A stretch of DNA of 39,589 nt. Source: Giesbergeria sp. GTDB taxonomy: Bacteria > Pseudomonadota > Gammaproteobacteria > Burkholderiales > Burkholderiaceae_C. This document shows, piece by piece, positions 27,203 through 37,558 of the stretch. Location: the NCBI GenBank assembly GCA_023150295.1, contig JAKLLE010000031.1, positions 1-39,589 on the forward strand, written 5' to 3'. Made by a program: the position numbers and the translations under genes. The notes under the pieces were generated by a model. That model had not been told where the DNA came from. It made no database searches and saw nothing but the letters and a program-made list of their open reading frames with translations. The first letter of the stretch is position 1. Each line of letters begins with the position of its first letter.

Positions 27203-29836
27203 ATGACCCAGTTCGCCAAAGAGACCCTGCCCATCAGCCTCGAAGAGGAGATGCGCCGCAGTTACCTAGATTACGCCATGAGCGTGATCGTGGGCCGGGC
27301 GCTGCCCGATGCGCGCGATGGTCTCAAGCCCGTGCACCGGCGTGTGCTGTTTGCCATGCACGAAATGGGCAACACCTACAACGCCAAGTACCGCAAGAGT
27401 GCCCAGGCGGTGGGTGAAACCATGGGTAAATACCACCCGCACGGCGACTCGGCGATTTACGACACCATCGTCCGTATGGCCCAGCCGTTCAGCCTGCGGC
27501 ACCCGTTGATTGACGGTCAAGGCAACTTCGGCTCGGTCGACGGCGACAGTGCTGCGGCCATGCGCTACACCGAGATCCGTCTCGACAAAATCGCGCATGA
27601 AATGCTGGCCGATATCGACATGGAAACGGTCGATTTCGGCCCCAACTACGACGGCAGCCAGAAGGAGCCCCTGGTGCTGCCCACGCGGCTGCCCAACCTG
27701 CTGGTCAACGGCAGCGCAGGCATTGCCGTGGGCATGGCCACCAACATTCCGCCGCACAACCTGAACGAGGTGGTGGACGCGTGCCTGCACCTGCTGCGCA
27801 ACCCGCAGGCCAGCATTGACGAGTTGATGGAGATCATCCCGGCGCCGGATTTCCCCACCGCAGGCATCATTTATGGTATCCAGGGCGTGAAGGAAGGCTA
27901 CCGCACCGGCCGTGGCAAGGTGGTGATGCGCGCCAAGTGCCATTTCGAGGACATCGACAAGGGCCAGCGCCAGGCCATCATCGTGGACGAGCTACCCTAC
28001 CAGGTCAACAAGAAGACGCTGCAGGAGCGCATGGCCGAGCTGGTGCACGAGAAGAAGATCGAGGGCATCAGCCACATCCAGGACGAATCCGACAAGTCGG
28101 GCATGCGCTTGGTGATCGAGCTCAAGCGCGGCGAAGTGCCCGAGGTGGTGCTCAACAACCTGTACAAGCAGACGCAGTTGCAGGACACCTTCGGCATCAA
28201 CATGGTGGCCCTGATCGACGGCCAGCCGCGCCTGTGCAACCTCAAGGACCTGGTCGAGGTCTTCCTGCAGCACCGCCGCGAGGTCGTCACCCGCCGCACC
28301 GTGTTTGAGCTGCGCAAGGCGCGCGACCGCGGCCATGTGCTCGAAGGCCTGGCTGTGGCGCTGGCCAACATCGACGACTTCATCGCCATCATCCGCAACG
28401 CGCCCACGCCGCCCGTGGCCAAGACCGAGCTGATGGCCCGCCCCTGGGACAGCAAGCTGGTGCGCGAAATGCTGACGCGCACCCATGCAGACGGCGGCGT
28501 GGTCAACGCCGACGACTACCGCCCCGAGGGTCTGGAGCGCACCTTCGGTCTGCTGCAGGACGGCCTGTACCACCTCTCGGAAACCCAGGCGCAAGAAATA
28601 CTGCAAATGCGCCTGCAGCGCCTCACCGGGCTGGAGCAGGACAAGATCGTCGCCGAGTACAAGGAAATCATGGCGCACATCGAGGACTTGCTAGACATCC
28701 TGGCCAAGCCCGAGCGCGTCTCCACCATCATTGGCGATGAGCTGACCAGCCTGCAGCAGGAATTCGGCCAGACCAAGCTGGGCGCGCGCCGCAGCCAGAT
28801 CGAGCACAGCGCACAAGACCTGTCCACCGAAGACCTGATTGCACCCACCGACATGGTGGTCACGCTGAGCCACTCGGGCTACATCAAGAGTCAGCCGCTG
28901 TCCGAGTACCGCGCGCAAAAGCGCGGCGGGCGCGGCAAGCAGGCCACGGCCACCAAGGAAGACGACTGGATCGATCAGCTCTTCATCGCCAACACGCACG
29001 ACTACATCCTGTGCTTCTCCAACCGCGGGCGGCTGTACTGGCTCAAGGTCTGGGAAGTGCCTTCGGGCTCGCGCGGCTCGCGCGGGCGGCCCATCGTCAA
29101 CATGTTCCCGCTGCAGGACGGCGAAAAGATCAACGTGGTGCTGCCGCTGACCGGGGACATGCGCAGCTTCCCGGCCGACCGCTACGTGTTCATGGCGACC
29201 AGCATGGGCACGGTCAAGAAAACGGCACTCGACGAGTTCAGCAACCCGCGCAAGGGCGGCATCATTGCCGTGAACCTGGACGATGGCGACTACCTCATAG
29301 GTGCCGCGCTCACCGACGGCCAGCACGACGTGATGCTGTTCTCCGATGGCGGCAAGGCCGTGCGCTTTGACGAGAACGATGTACGCCCCCTGGGCCGCCA
29401 GGCGCGCGGCGTGCGCGGCATGATGCTGGAAGACGGCCAGAGCGTGATCGCCATGCTGGTGGCCGAGGACGAGACCCAAAGCGTGCTCACCGCCACCATC
29501 AACGGCTACGGCAAGCGCACCAGCATCACCGAATACACACGCCACGGGCGGGGCACCAAGGGCATGATCGCCATCCAGCAAAGCGAGCGCAACGGCAAGG
29601 TCGTGGCGGCCACGCTGGTGCATGCCGACGACGAGATCATGCTCATCACCGACAAGGGCGTACTGGTGCGCACCCGCGTGAGCGAGATCCGCGAGCTGGG
29701 CCGCGCCACCCAGGGCGTAACGCTGATTGCACTGGACGAAGGCGCGCAGCTCAGCGGCCTGCAGCGCATCGTCGAAAACGACGCCAACAGCGCCGACACC
29801 CCCCCGCCGGACGAGGACGCCGCCGCCGAATCCTGA
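27203..29836 (+). CDS. gyrA: DNA gyrase subunit A
   Basis: GyrA is the DNA-breaking subunit of the type II topoisomerase that introduces negative supercoils. The 877-residue protein (E. coli 875) has catalytic Y122 in RYTEIRL and, in E. coli numbering, S83 and D87 in the quinolone-resistance region [10 protein letters not shown]. These are the wild-type, quinolone-sensitive residues. The GyrA box is near 572-578 (QKRGGRG), at the start of the C-terminal beta-pinwheel that wraps DNA. The acidic tail ([11 protein letters not shown]) is short. No good ribosome-binding site is visible before the ATG. It heads a gyrA-serC-pheA-tyrA-aroA/cmk-rpsA-ihfB series. Confidence 0.98.
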   Translation: MTQFAKETLPISLEEEMRRSYLDYAMSVIVGRALPDARDGLKPVHRRVLFAMHEMGNTYNAKYRKSAQAVGETMGKYHPHGDSAIYDTIVRMAQPFSLRHPLIDGQGNFGSVDGDSAAAMRYTEIRLDKIAHEMLADIDMETVDFGPNYDGSQKEPLVLPTRLPNLLVNGSAGIAVGMATNIPPHNLNEVVDACLHLLRNPQASIDELMEIIPAPDFPTAGIIYGIQGVKEGYRTGRGKVVMRAKCHFEDIDKGQRQAIIVDELPYQVNKKTLQERMAELVHEKKIEGISHIQDESDKSGMRLVIELKRGEVPEVVLNNLYKQTQLQDTFGINMVALIDGQPRLCNLKDLVEVFLQHRREVVTRRTVFELRKARDRGHVLEGLAVALANIDDFIAIIRNAPTPPVAKTELMARPWDSKLVREMLTRTHADGGVVNADDYRPEGLERTFGLLQDGLYHLSETQAQEILQMRLQRLTGLEQDKIVAEYKEIMAHIEDLLDILAKPERVSTIIGDELTSLQQEFGQTKLGARRSQIEHSAQDLSTEDLIAPTDMVVTLSHSGYIKSQPLSEYRAQKRGGRGKQATATKEDDWIDQLFIANTHDYILCFSNRGRLYWLKVWEVPSGSRGSRGRPIVNMFPLQDGEKINVVLPLTGDMRSFPADRYVFMATSMGTVKKTALDEFSNPRKGGIIAVNLDDGDYLIGAALTDGQHDVMLFSDGGKAVRFDENDVRPLGRQARGVRGMMLEDGQSVIAMLVAEDETQSVLTATINGYGKRTSITEYTRHGRGTKGMIAIQQSERNGKVVAATLVHADDEIMLITDKGVLVRTRVSEIRELGRATQGVTLIALDEGAQLSGLQRIVENDANSADTPPPDEDAAAES

Positions 29837-29854
29837 TGCAGGCGCCGCAAGGCG

Positions 29855-29913
29855 TTTTGCTATTATTTTTATAGCTGCTAGCGCCCTATTGATGGGCGCT
29901 ACAACCATTTTTG
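29855..29913 (+). repeat. dispersed two-hairpin repeat, intergenic copy between gyrA and serC
   Basis: This is the best-formed copy. GCTAT (29859-29863), a 7-nt loop and ATAGC (29871-29875) form the first hairpin. AGCGCCC (29880-29886), a 7-nt loop and GGGCGCT (29894-29900) form the second, and the tail is CCATTTTTG. It fills most of the 86-base gap, ending 9 bases before the serC ATG, which has no Shine-Dalgarno sequence of its own. Confidence 0.88.
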
Positions 29914-29922
29914 ACTCAAACC

Positions 29923-31032
29923 ATGCAACGCCCCTACAACTTCTCTGCCGGCCCGGCGGCCATTCCTGCCGAAGTCCTGGAACAGGCTGCCGCCGAAATG
30001 CTGGACTGGCATGGCAGCGGCATGGGCGTGATGGAGATGAGCCACCGGGGCAAGGAGTTCATCTCCATCTGCGAACAGGCCGAGGCCGACCTGCGCGAGC
30101 TGCTGGTCATCCCGCCGCAGTTCCAGGTGTTGTTCATGCAGGGCGGCGGCCTGGCCGAAAACGCCATCGTGCCGCTGAATCTCTCGCGCGCTGCAACGGT
30201 CGATTTCGTGGTCACCGGCGGCTGGAGCCAGAAGTCAGCTAAGGAGGCGCGCAAGTACGCCGCAGAGGTGAACGTGGTCGCCTCCAGCGAGGACAGCCAG
30301 TTCACCACCCTGCCCGCCCCGGCGCAGTGGCAACTGAGCAAGGGTGCCAGCTACCTGCACCTGTGCAGCAACGAAACCATCCACGGCATCGAATTCCATG
30401 AACTGCCCGACCTGAAGGCCCTGGGTTCGGATGCGCCGCTGGTCATCGACTTTTCCTCCCACGTCGCCTCGCGCAGCGTGGACTGGTCGCGCGTGGGCCT
30501 GGCCTTTGGCGGCGCGCAGAAGAACCTGGGCCCTGCGGGCCTGACGCTGGTGGTGGTGCGCGAGGATTTGCTGGGCCATGCCCTGCCCATCTGCCCCAGC
30601 GCGTTCAACTACCAGACGGTGGCCGAGAACCGCTCCATGTACAACACGCCGCCCACCTGGGGCATCTACGTCGCGGGCCTGACCTTCCAGTGGCTCAAGC
30701 GCCAGCGCGAAGGCAGCCTCAGCGGCATTGCCGCCATCGAGCAGCGCAACATCGCCAAGGCGCAGATGCTGTACGACACGATCGACCAATCCGCGTTCTA
30801 CGTCAACAAGGTGGCTGCCCACTGCCGTTCGCGCATGAACGTGCCCTTCTTCCTGCGCGACGAGTCGCGCAACGACGCCTTCCTGGCCGGCGCCAAAGAG
30901 CGCGGCCTGCTGCAACTCAAGGGCCACAAGTCCGTGGGCGGCATGCGCGCCAGCATCTACAACGCCATGCCCATCGTGGGCGTGCAGGCGCTGGTGGACT
31001 ACATGCGAGAATTCGAGCAGCGCCACGCCTGA
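29923..31032 (+). CDS. serC: phosphoserine aminotransferase
   Basis: SerC is a PLP enzyme that makes 3-phosphoserine for serine synthesis and also acts in pyridoxal phosphate synthesis. The 369-residue protein begins [15 protein letters not shown], the standard family start, with PLP lysine K200 in [11 protein letters not shown] and the family segment [13 protein letters not shown]. No ribosome-binding site is visible: the preceding bases are the tail of a dispersed repeat. pheA follows after 14 bases, so the two are surely co-transcribed. Confidence 0.97.
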   Translation: MQRPYNFSAGPAAIPAEVLEQAAAEMLDWHGSGMGVMEMSHRGKEFISICEQAEADLRELLVIPPQFQVLFMQGGGLAENAIVPLNLSRAATVDFVVTGGWSQKSAKEARKYAAEVNVVASSEDSQFTTLPAPAQWQLSKGASYLHLCSNETIHGIEFHELPDLKALGSDAPLVIDFSSHVASRSVDWSRVGLAFGGAQKNLGPAGLTLVVVREDLLGHALPICPSAFNYQTVAENRSMYNTPPTWGIYVAGLTFQWLKRQREGSLSGIAAIEQRNIAKAQMLYDTIDQSAFYVNKVAAHCRSRMNVPFFLRDESRNDAFLAGAKERGLLQLKGHKSVGGMRASIYNAMPIVGVQALVDYMREFEQRHA

Positions 31033-31046
31033 GCCGCGCCCCACCC

Positions 31047-32144
31047 ATGAACACCCCACAAGCCACCCCTGAACTGGCCAGCCTGCGCGTCCAGATCGAC
31101 AACATCGACCAGCAACTGCTCACCCTGCTGAACCAGCGCGCCCTGGTGGCCGAGCGGGTCGGCGAGGTCAAGAAACGCGAAGGCACGCCCTTCTTCCGCC
31201 CCGACCGCGTGGCGCAGGTGATCGAAAAAATCACACGCGCCAACCCTGGGCCGCTCAAGAGCGCGCATGTCGCCGCCATCTGGCGCGAAATCATGTCCGC
31301 CTGCCTGGCGCTCGAATCACCCCAACGCGTGGCCGTGCTGGGGCCTGCGGGCACCTTCTGCGAGCAGGCGGCGATCGAGTATTTCGGCGGCGCGGCCGAC
31401 ATCGTCTATTGCGCCAACTTCGACGAAGTGTTCCACGCCACGGCCTCGGGCAGCGTGCAGTTCGGTGTGGTGGGCGTCGAGAACTCGGTCGAGGGCGTGG
31501 TCACGCGCTCGCTCGATCTGTTCCTGCACTCGCCCACGCATGTGGTGGGCGAAGTCAGCCTGTTGGTGCGCCACAACCTGCTGCGCCAGACCAATTCGCT
31601 CGACGGCATTGAGGCCGTGCTGGCCCACCCGCAGGCCCTGGCGCAGTGCCAGGCCTGGCTGACCAAGCACCTGCCCCACGCCGAGCGCCGCCCCGTCTCC
31701 AGCAACGCCGAGGGTGCGCGCCTGGCCGCCACCAACCCGGCCTGGGCTGCCTTGGCCAGCGAACGCGCGGCCACGCAGTTCGGCCTGCACATCGTTGCGC
31801 ACGCCATCCAGGACGAGGCCTACAACCGAACGCGCTTTGCCATCATCTGCCTGCCGCACACGCTGGCCATGCCTGCGCCCACGGGCAAGGACTGCACGAG
31901 CCTGATCGTTTCGGTCCCCAACGAACCCGGCGCGGTGCATGACCTGCTGGTGCCGCTGAAGAAGCACGGCGTCTCGATGACGCGCTTCGAGTCGCGCCCT
32001 GCACGCACGGGCCAGTGGGAATACTATTTCTACATCGACATCGACGGGCACCCCTCGCAGCCCCATGTGGCCGCTGCGCTGGAGGAGCTGCGCTCGCTGT
32101 GCGCGTACTACAAGATGCTGGGTGCCTATCCGGTCACGCCCTGA
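31047..32144 (+). CDS. pheA: bifunctional chorismate mutase / prephenate dehydratase (P-protein)
   Basis: PheA converts chorismate to prephenate and then to phenylpyruvate for phenylalanine synthesis. The 365-residue protein has an AroQ chorismate mutase domain (about 8-90, with LRVQIDNIDQQLLTLLNQRA and FFRPDRVAQV). A prephenate dehydratase domain (about 93-270) carries GPAGTFCEQAA and NRTRFAIICL, and an ACT regulatory domain (about 280-360) carries ESRP at 315-318. Phenylalanine feedback through the ACT domain is expected. It sits between serC and tyrA. In the Pseudomonas arrangement a hisC-type aminotransferase lies here, and it is absent in this window. Confidence 0.97.
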   Translation: MNTPQATPELASLRVQIDNIDQQLLTLLNQRALVAERVGEVKKREGTPFFRPDRVAQVIEKITRANPGPLKSAHVAAIWREIMSACLALESPQRVAVLGPAGTFCEQAAIEYFGGAADIVYCANFDEVFHATASGSVQFGVVGVENSVEGVVTRSLDLFLHSPTHVVGEVSLLVRHNLLRQTNSLDGIEAVLAHPQALAQCQAWLTKHLPHAERRPVSSNAEGARLAATNPAWAALASERAATQFGLHIVAHAIQDEAYNRTRFAIICLPHTLAMPAPTGKDCTSLIVSVPNEPGAVHDLLVPLKKHGVSMTRFESRPARTGQWEYYFYIDIDGHPSQPHVAAALEELRSLCAYYKMLGAYPVTP

Positions 32145-32188
32145 ACGCGCGAAAGCCGCCATGCACCGCAACGCAACAAGGACATTGC

Positions 32189-33067
32189 ATGTTTGAACAA
32201 CTCGGGCTCATCGGATGCGGACTGATGGGTGGATCGTTTGCCCTGGCGCTGAAGCAGGCCGGGCTGGTGCAGCGCGTGGTGGGCTACAGCAAGTCCCCGT
32301 CCACCACCGACCGCGCACGCCAGCTGGGCGTGATCGACGTGGAAGCCCCCTCGGCCCTGCTGGCCGTCGCCGGCGCCGATATCGTGCTGCTGGCGGTGCC
32401 AGTGTCGGCCACCGAGGCCACGCTCAAGGCCATCCGGCACCTCGTCACGCCCCAAATGCTCATCATGGACGTGGGCTCCACCAAGGCCGACGTGGTGCAG
32501 GCCGCCGAAAGCGCGCTGCGCGAAAAAGTGGGGTCCTTCGTGCCTGCGCACCCCATCACAGGGCGTGAAGTCTCCGGCGTGGAACACGCCGAGGCCGACC
32601 TGTACAGCGGTCGCCAGGTCATCCTCACGCCTACCGAGCGCACGCTCACGGCACAGTTGCAGCGGGCCCAAGAGGTATGGACGAAACTGGGCAGCCGCGT
32701 TACCAGCATGTCGCCCGAGTCGCACGACGCCGCCTTTGCCGCCGTGAGCCACCTGCCGCACCTGCTGGCGTTCACGCTCATCAACAGCATCGCCGGGCAA
32801 GAGCAGGCCGACACCTACCTGTCGCTCGCCGGCCCGGGCTTTCGCGACTTCACACGCATTGCCGCCAGCGACCCCAAGGTGTGGCGCGACATCCTGCTGT
32901 CCAACCGCGAAGAACTGCTGCGGCAGTCCGACCTGTACAAGCAAACGCTCGAACGCATCGAACACGCCATGCGCCAGGGTGACTCGCAGTCCATCGAGGA
33001 CATGCTCACCTTCGCCAGCGAAACCCGCAAGCACTGGCGCATGGGCGCCCAGCGCAGCAAGAAGTAA
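32189..33067 (+). CDS. tyrA: prephenate dehydrogenase (TyrA family)
   Basis: This enzyme oxidatively decarboxylates prephenate (or arogenate) to give the tyrosine precursor. The 292-residue, single-domain protein has an NAD(P)-binding [13 protein letters not shown] at the N-terminus, [10 protein letters not shown], the substrate-site segment [14 protein letters not shown] and [15 protein letters not shown] precedes the ATG at 6 nt. It lacks a fused chorismate mutase or ACT domain. Whether it prefers prephenate or arogenate cannot be read from the sequence. Confidence 0.95.
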   Translation: MFEQLGLIGCGLMGGSFALALKQAGLVQRVVGYSKSPSTTDRARQLGVIDVEAPSALLAVAGADIVLLAVPVSATEATLKAIRHLVTPQMLIMDVGSTKADVVQAAESALREKVGSFVPAHPITGREVSGVEHAEADLYSGRQVILTPTERTLTAQLQRAQEVWTKLGSRVTSMSPESHDAAFAAVSHLPHLLAFTLINSIAGQEQADTYLSLAGPGFRDFTRIAASDPKVWRDILLSNREELLRQSDLYKQTLERIEHAMRQGDSQSIEDMLTFASETRKHWRMGAQRSKK

Positions 33068-33189
33068 CCCGGGGATTTCCTGCGGCGCGGCCCCACACGG
33101 GCGGCGTCTTGAGCGAATCCCGCGCGGCGCATGCCCCAGGGCCGATGCGCTGCCTGCACCGGCCCCAGGGCCATGGACGAACGACACCG

Positions 33190-35220
33190 ATGTACCGCAC
33201 CGCCTTCCTCGATCTGCCGCCCCTGCACGCTGTGGCGGGCGAAGTCCAGCTCCCCGGCTCCAAGAGCATCTCCAACCGCGTACTGCTGCTGGCCGCACTG
33301 AGCGCGGGCCGCACCACCGTGCACGACCTGCTGGCCTCGGACGACACCCGCGTGATGCTGGACGCGCTGCGCCAACTGGGCTGCACCGTCGAGGAAGATG
33401 GCGCACAGGTGCACATCACCGGCCTGGGCGGCCGGGCACCACACTCGCCTGCCCAACTGTTCCTGGGCAACGCGGGCACGGCCATGCGCCCGCTGACGGC
33501 GGCGCTGGCGCTGCTGGGTGGCGCGTTTGAACTCAGCGGCATTGCGCGCATGCACGAGCGCCCCATTGGCGACCTGGTCGATGCGCTGCGCCAACTCGGT
33601 TGCCAGATCGACTACCTGGGCAACGAGGGTTATCCGCCGCTGCGCATCGCCCATGCGGGCGGTGTACCGCCCCTGAAGCTCGATGCGCCCATCCGCGTGC
33701 GCGGCGACGTGTCCAGCCAGTTCCTCACCGCGCTGCTGATGGCGCTGCCGCTGGCCAGTGCGCAGCAGGACGTGGTGATCGAGGTGGTGGGCGAGCTCAT
33801 CTCTAAGCCCTACATCCACATCACGCTGCGCCTGCTGGAGCGTTTTGGCATTGCCGTGGTGCACGACCAATGGCAGCGCTTCACCATTCCGGCCGGCAGC
33901 CGCTACCAATCTCCCGGCGACATCCATGTGGAGGCAGACGCTTCCTCTGCTAGCTATTTCATAGCTGCTGGCGCAATAGCAGCGGGCGCTAACGGCCAAA
34001 ATGGCATCAAAATTTTGGGGGTGGGGCTGGATTCCATCCAGGGCGACATCCGCTTCGTCGAGGCCGCGCAGGCCATGGGCGCGCAAGTCATCAGCGGCCC
34101 CAACTGGCTGGAGGTGTCGCGTGGCGCCTGGCCGCTGCGCGCCATCGAGCTGGACTGCAACCACATCCCCGACGCCGCCATGACCCTGGCCGTCATGGCC
34201 TTGTACGCCCAGGGCACCACGGTGCTGCGCAACATTGCCAGCTGGCGCGTCAAGGAGACCGACCGCATTGCCGCCATGGCCATCGAACTGCGCAAGCTCG
34301 GCGCCAGCGTGGACGAAGGGCCGGACTTCATCCGCGTGACGCCACCTGCCAGCCCGGCGCACTGGAAGGCCGCGTCCATCCACACCTATGACGACCACCG
34401 CGTCGCCATGTGCTTCTCGCTCGCCAGCTTCAACCCCGCAGGCCTGCCCGTGCGCATCGAAGACCCACAGTGCGTGGCCAAGACCTTTCCCGACTACTTT
34501 GAGGCCCTGTTCTCGGTGACGCAGGTGGCGCCGGAGCACATCCCTGTGCTGTGCATCGACGGCCCCACCGCCTCGGGCAAAGGCACGGTGGCGGCGGAGG
34601 TGGCGCAGCGCCTGGGCTACGGTTTTCTCGATTCGGGTGCCATGTACCGCATCACGGCCCTGGCCGCCGCGCGCGCCGGGCTGGCCATCGACGCCGCCCA
34701 CGAAGCCGCCATTGCCGCCCTGGCACGCCAGCTCCCAGTGCACTTTGAAGGCAGCCAGGTCTGGCTGGGCGGCGACGACGTGACCGAAGCCATCCGCACC
34801 GAAGAAGCGGGCATGAACGCCTCGCGCGTTTCGGCCCTGCCCGCCGTGCGCGAGGCCCTGGTTCATCTCCAGCACAGCTTTCGCCGCCTGCCTGGCTTGG
34901 TGGCCGACGGGCGCGACATGGGCACCGTCATCTTCCCCGATGCGCCGCTCAAGGTCTTTCTCACCGCCAGCGTGGAATGCCGGGCGCAGCGGCGCCACAA
35001 GCAGTTGATTTCAAAGGGAATCGACACTACAATCGACAGTCTTCGTGCGGACCTGCAGGCGCGCGACGCCAGGGACATGTCCCGCAGCGTTGCCCCTTTG
35101 AAGCCCGCGCAAGATGCTCTGGTGCTGGAGAGCTCCCACCTCACGGTCGAACAGGCCGTGGATCAGGTGCTCGTCTGGTGGCAAGAGCGCCAGCCCTTCG
35201 TGCCCCGCACGCAGGGCTGA
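33190..35220 (+). CDS. aroA: AroA-Cmk fusion: EPSP synthase / cytidylate kinase
   Basis: A single 676-residue chain joins 5-enolpyruvylshikimate-3-phosphate synthase (about 1-442) to CMP kinase (about 451-670). EPSP synthase motifs are [49 protein letters not shown] and YDDHRVAMC. The kinase domain has the P-loop GPTASGKGT (458-466), [22 protein letters not shown] and [14 protein letters not shown]. The linker is only about nine residues. Such fusions are annotated in Comamonadaceae; in Pseudomonas aroA is instead fused to tyrA. The start [12 protein letters not shown] matches the family; a TTG-started extension to 33109 does not. Residues about 254-276, from [12 protein letters not shown] onward, coincide with a dispersed-repeat copy. 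Confidence 0.96.
   Translation: MYRTAFLDLPPLHAVAGEVQLPGSKSISNRVLLLAALSAGRTTVHDLLASDDTRVMLDALRQLGCTVEEDGAQVHITGLGGRAPHSPAQLFLGNAGTAMRPLTAALALLGGAFELSGIARMHERPIGDLVDALRQLGCQIDYLGNEGYPPLRIAHAGGVPPLKLDAPIRVRGDVSSQFLTALLMALPLASAQQDVVIEVVGELISKPYIHITLRLLERFGIAVVHDQWQRFTIPAGSRYQSPGDIHVEADASSASYFIAAGAIAAGANGQNGIKILGVGLDSIQGDIRFVEAAQAMGAQVISGPNWLEVSRGAWPLRAIELDCNHIPDAAMTLAVMALYAQGTTVLRNIASWRVKETDRIAAMAIELRKLGASVDEGPDFIRVTPPASPAHWKAASIHTYDDHRVAMCFSLASFNPAGLPVRIEDPQCVAKTFPDYFEALFSVTQVAPEHIPVLCIDGPTASGKGTVAAEVAQRLGYGFLDSGAMYRITALAAARAGLAIDAAHEAAIAALARQLPVHFEGSQVWLGGDDVTEAIRTEEAGMNASRVSALPAVREALVHLQHSFRRLPGLVADGRDMGTVIFPDAPLKVFLTASVECRAQRRHKQLISKGIDTTIDSLRADLQARDARDMSRSVAPLKPAQDALVLESSHLTVEQAVDQVLVWWQERQPFVPRTQG
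33949..34015 (+). repeat. dispersed two-hairpin repeat, copy inside aroA
   Basis: This copy has the core ATAGCTGCT-GGCGC, then GGGCGCTAACGGCCA and an A-rich tail. AGCTAT/ATAGCT forms a stem with a 3-nt loop, and GCTGCT/AGCAGC another. It is in sense orientation and open in the aroA frame. It contains two ATA codons, rare in this GC-rich DNA. It overlaps the conserved EPSP synthase segment [12 protein letters not shown] and supplies the extra residues ANGQNGIK after it. Confidence 0.6.
35005..35033 (+). promoter_or_regulatory. internal promoter within cmk, probably for rpsA
   Basis: TTGATT (35005-35010) and TACAAT (35028-35033) are exactly 17 bases apart, matching four and five of six sigma70 positions. 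It lies in a locally AT-rich patch of the kinase coding region, about 360 bases upstream of rpsA. E. coli rpsA also has promoters inside cmk. Confidence 0.6.
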
Positions 35221-35229
35221 AAAGCAGCA

Positions 35230-35243
35230 GGGCCGCAAGGCCC
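35230..35243. other. GCAA-tetraloop hairpin after aroA-cmk
   Basis: GGGCC-GCAA-GGCCC forms a short stable hairpin 10 bases past the aroA-cmk stop, in the rpsA leader region. It could be an mRNA-processing or partial termination element; there is no T run. Confidence 0.3.
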
Positions 35244-35330
35244 CGCAAAAGGCCCACCCGGCCCCCATCGCGCAGCAGCGCACGGCCAGGTGGTTCACAA
35301 CTTAACCCGCGGAAACACCCGCAAAACCAC

Positions 35331-35358
35331 CGCAAGCAGCTATAAAAACGGTAGCAAT
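35331..35358 (-). repeat. half copy of the dispersed repeat in the rpsA leader
   Basis: On the minus strand it reads ATTGCTACCG-TTTTTATAGCTGCTTGCGG, the first-hairpin half of the element; the second stem is missing. It lies 37 bases upstream of the rpsA start and would be transcribed as part of its leader. Confidence 0.6.
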
Positions 35359-35394
35359 GGTGCTGCCGGAATCCTGTTTGTGGCAAGGAAACAC

Positions 35395-37080
35395 ATGTCC
35401 GAATCTTTTGCCGCCCTTTTTGAAGAATCCCTCCAGCGCACCGAAATGCGCCCGGGCGAAGTCATCACCGCCGAAGTCGTGCGCGTGGAACACAACTTCG
35501 TCGTGGTCAACGCAGGCCTCAAGTCCGAAGCCTACGTGCCAATCGAGGAATTCAAGAACGATCAGGGCGAAGTGGAAGTCCAAGTCGGTGACTTCGTTTC
35601 GGTGGCCATCGGCTCCATCGAAAACGGTTACGGCGACACCATCCTGTCGCGTGACACCGCCAAGCGTCTGGCTTCGTGGATGAGCCTGGAAAAGGCCCTG
35701 GAATCCGGCGAATTCGTCACCGGCACCACCAGCGGCAAGGTCAAGGGCGGCCTGACCGTGCTGGTCAACGGCATCCGCGCCTTCCTGCCCGGTTCGCTGA
35801 TCGATACGCGTCCGATCAAGGATCTGACGCCGTACGAAAACAAGACCATGGAATTCAAGGTCATCAAGCTCGACCGCAAGCGCAACAACGTGGTGCTGAG
35901 CCGCCGCGCCGTGGTGGAAGCCTCCATGGGCGAAGAGCGCGCCAAGCTGATGGAAACCCTGAAAGAAGGCTCCATCGTGCAGGGCGTGGTCAAGAACATC
36001 ACCGAATACGGTGCGTTCGTGGACCTGGGCGGCATCGACGGCCTGCTGCACATCACCGACATGGCATGGCGCCGCGTGCGTCACCCCTCCGAGGTGGTCA
36101 CCGCTGGCCAGGAAATCACGGCCAAGATCCTCAAGTTCGACACCGAGAAGAACCGCGTGTCCCTGGGCCTCAAGCAAATGGGCGACGACCCCTGGATGGG
36201 CGTGGCCCGCCGCTACCCCCAGAGCACCCGCCTGTTCGGCAAGATCACGAACATTGCCGACTACGGCGCGTTCGTCGAACTCGAACCCGGCATCGAAGGC
36301 CTGGTGCACGTCTCTGAAATGGACTGGACCAACAAGAACATCGCTCCCGCCAAGCTGGTTTCGCTGGGCGACGAAGTCGAAGTCATGGTCCTGGAAATCG
36401 ACGAAGACAAGCGCCGCATCAGCCTGGGCATGAAGCAGTGCCGTGCCAACCCCTGGCAAGAGTTCGCGCAAAACACCAAGCGCGGTGACCGCGTCAAAGG
36501 CCCGATCAAGTCGATCACCGACTTCGGCGTGTTCGTGGGCCTGGCTGCCGGTATCGACGGCCTGGTGCACCTGTCCGACCTGTCCTGGAACGAAACCGGC
36601 GAAGCCGCCGTGCGCAACTACAAGAAGGGCCAGGAAGTCGAAGCCATCGTGCTGGCTGTCGATGTGGACCGCGAGCGCATCTCCCTGGGCATCAAGCAGC
36701 TCGACGGCGACCCGTTCACCACCTTCGTGACCGTGAACGACAAGGGCCAGACGGTGACCGGCAAGGTCAAGACCGTGGACGCCCGTGGCGCCGAGATCGA
36801 CCTGGGTGAAGACATCATCGGCTACCTGCGCGCCAGCGAAATCTCCCGCGACCGCGTGGAAGACGCCCGCAACGTGCTCAAGGAAGGCGACGAAGTCACG
36901 GCCGTGGTGGTCAACGTCGATCGCAAGACGCGCAACATCCAGCTGTCGATCAAGGCCAAGGACATGGCCGACCAGAACGAAGCCATGCAATCGCTGAGCC
37001 AGCAATCGGCCCGCGAAAGCGCTGGCACCACCAGCCTGGGCGCCCTGCTGCGCGCCAAGCTGGACAACTCGGACAAATAA
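35395..37080 (+). CDS. rpsA: 30S ribosomal protein S1
   Basis: S1 binds mRNA on the 30S subunit and helps initiation, mainly on transcripts with weak or no Shine-Dalgarno sequence. The 561-residue protein (E. coli 557) consists of six S1 domains; the later ones show the repeated pattern G-x-V-x3-[TS]-x-[YF]-G-[AV]-F-V, e.g. [27 protein letters not shown] and [19 protein letters not shown] lies 6 bases before the ATG, so the more distant in-frame starts are not needed. A terminator-like hairpin follows the stop. The 174-base leader holds a small hairpin and a half repeat. Confidence 0.98.
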   Translation: MSESFAALFEESLQRTEMRPGEVITAEVVRVEHNFVVVNAGLKSEAYVPIEEFKNDQGEVEVQVGDFVSVAIGSIENGYGDTILSRDTAKRLASWMSLEKALESGEFVTGTTSGKVKGGLTVLVNGIRAFLPGSLIDTRPIKDLTPYENKTMEFKVIKLDRKRNNVVLSRRAVVEASMGEERAKLMETLKEGSIVQGVVKNITEYGAFVDLGGIDGLLHITDMAWRRVRHPSEVVTAGQEITAKILKFDTEKNRVSLGLKQMGDDPWMGVARRYPQSTRLFGKITNIADYGAFVELEPGIEGLVHVSEMDWTNKNIAPAKLVSLGDEVEVMVLEIDEDKRRISLGMKQCRANPWQEFAQNTKRGDRVKGPIKSITDFGVFVGLAAGIDGLVHLSDLSWNETGEAAVRNYKKGQEVEAIVLAVDVDRERISLGIKQLDGDPFTTFVTVNDKGQTVTGKVKTVDARGAEIDLGEDIIGYLRASEISRDRVEDARNVLKEGDEVTAVVVNVDRKTRNIQLSIKAKDMADQNEAMQSLSQQSARESAGTTSLGALLRAKLDNSDK

Positions 37081-37105
37081 GGCCTGGGCCCTTTGTTCCA
37101 ACACG

Positions 37106-37143
37106 GGCCGGGCGGGTGCACAATGTGCCCTCCCGGCCTTTTT
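37106..37143 (+). terminator. rho-independent terminator between rpsA and ihfB
   Basis: The stem GGCCGGG (37106-37112)/CCCGGCC (37132-37138) contains an inner GCAC/GTGC pairing and is followed by TTTTT (37139-37143). The T run ends 15 bases before the ihfB start, so ihfB expression needs read-through or a promoter overlapping this hairpin. Confidence 0.75.
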
Positions 37144-37158
37144 CATGCCCTTTTTCCC

Positions 37159-37488
37159 ATGACCCGATCCGACCTCGTTGAAGCGCTTGCCGCACGGTTC
37201 AGCCACCTCACGCAGCGCGACGCCGAATACGCTGTCAAGACCCTGCTCGACGCCATCGGCCAGGCCATGGTGCAAGGCCACCGCATCGAAGTGCGCGGCT
37301 TTGGCAGCTTTTCGGTCAGCCACCGCCCGCCGCGCATGGGGCGCAACCCGCGCAGCGGGGAATCCGTGGCCATTCCGGCCAAGCGTGTACCCCACTTCAA
37401 GCCCGGCAAGGCGCTGCGCGAAGCTGTGGACCAACGCACCGCCGAACTGGAAAACCAACACCAAGAGCCAGCGGGCGCTCCCCGCTGA
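37159..37488 (+). CDS. ihfB: integration host factor subunit beta
   Basis: IHF-beta pairs with IHF-alpha to bend DNA sharply in recombination, replication and sigma54 transcription. The 109-residue protein starts [14 protein letters not shown] and has [11 protein letters not shown] and [12 protein letters not shown], the beta-arm with the intercalating proline, then [12 protein letters not shown]. Its C-terminal tail is about 15 residues longer than in E. coli (94). There is no Shine-Dalgarno sequence; pyrimidine-rich bases and a terminator lie directly upstream. S1 from the preceding gene could help its translation (inference). The position after rpsA is conserved in proteobacteria. Confidence 0.96.
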   Translation: MTRSDLVEALAARFSHLTQRDAEYAVKTLLDAIGQAMVQGHRIEVRGFGSFSVSHRPPRMGRNPRSGESVAIPAKRVPHFKPGKALREAVDQRTAELENQHQEPAGAPR

Positions 37489-37558
37489 GGTTTTTGCGCC
37501 GCCAGCGTCCAAGCGCAGGGCGGCGGCCCGTAAAATTCCTCCACCACGGGGGAGATCC

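Noticed and set aside
33109-33189. TTG-started extension of aroA-cmk
   Set aside because: The extra residues match nothing in EPSP synthases; the ATG at 33190 gives the usual N-terminus.
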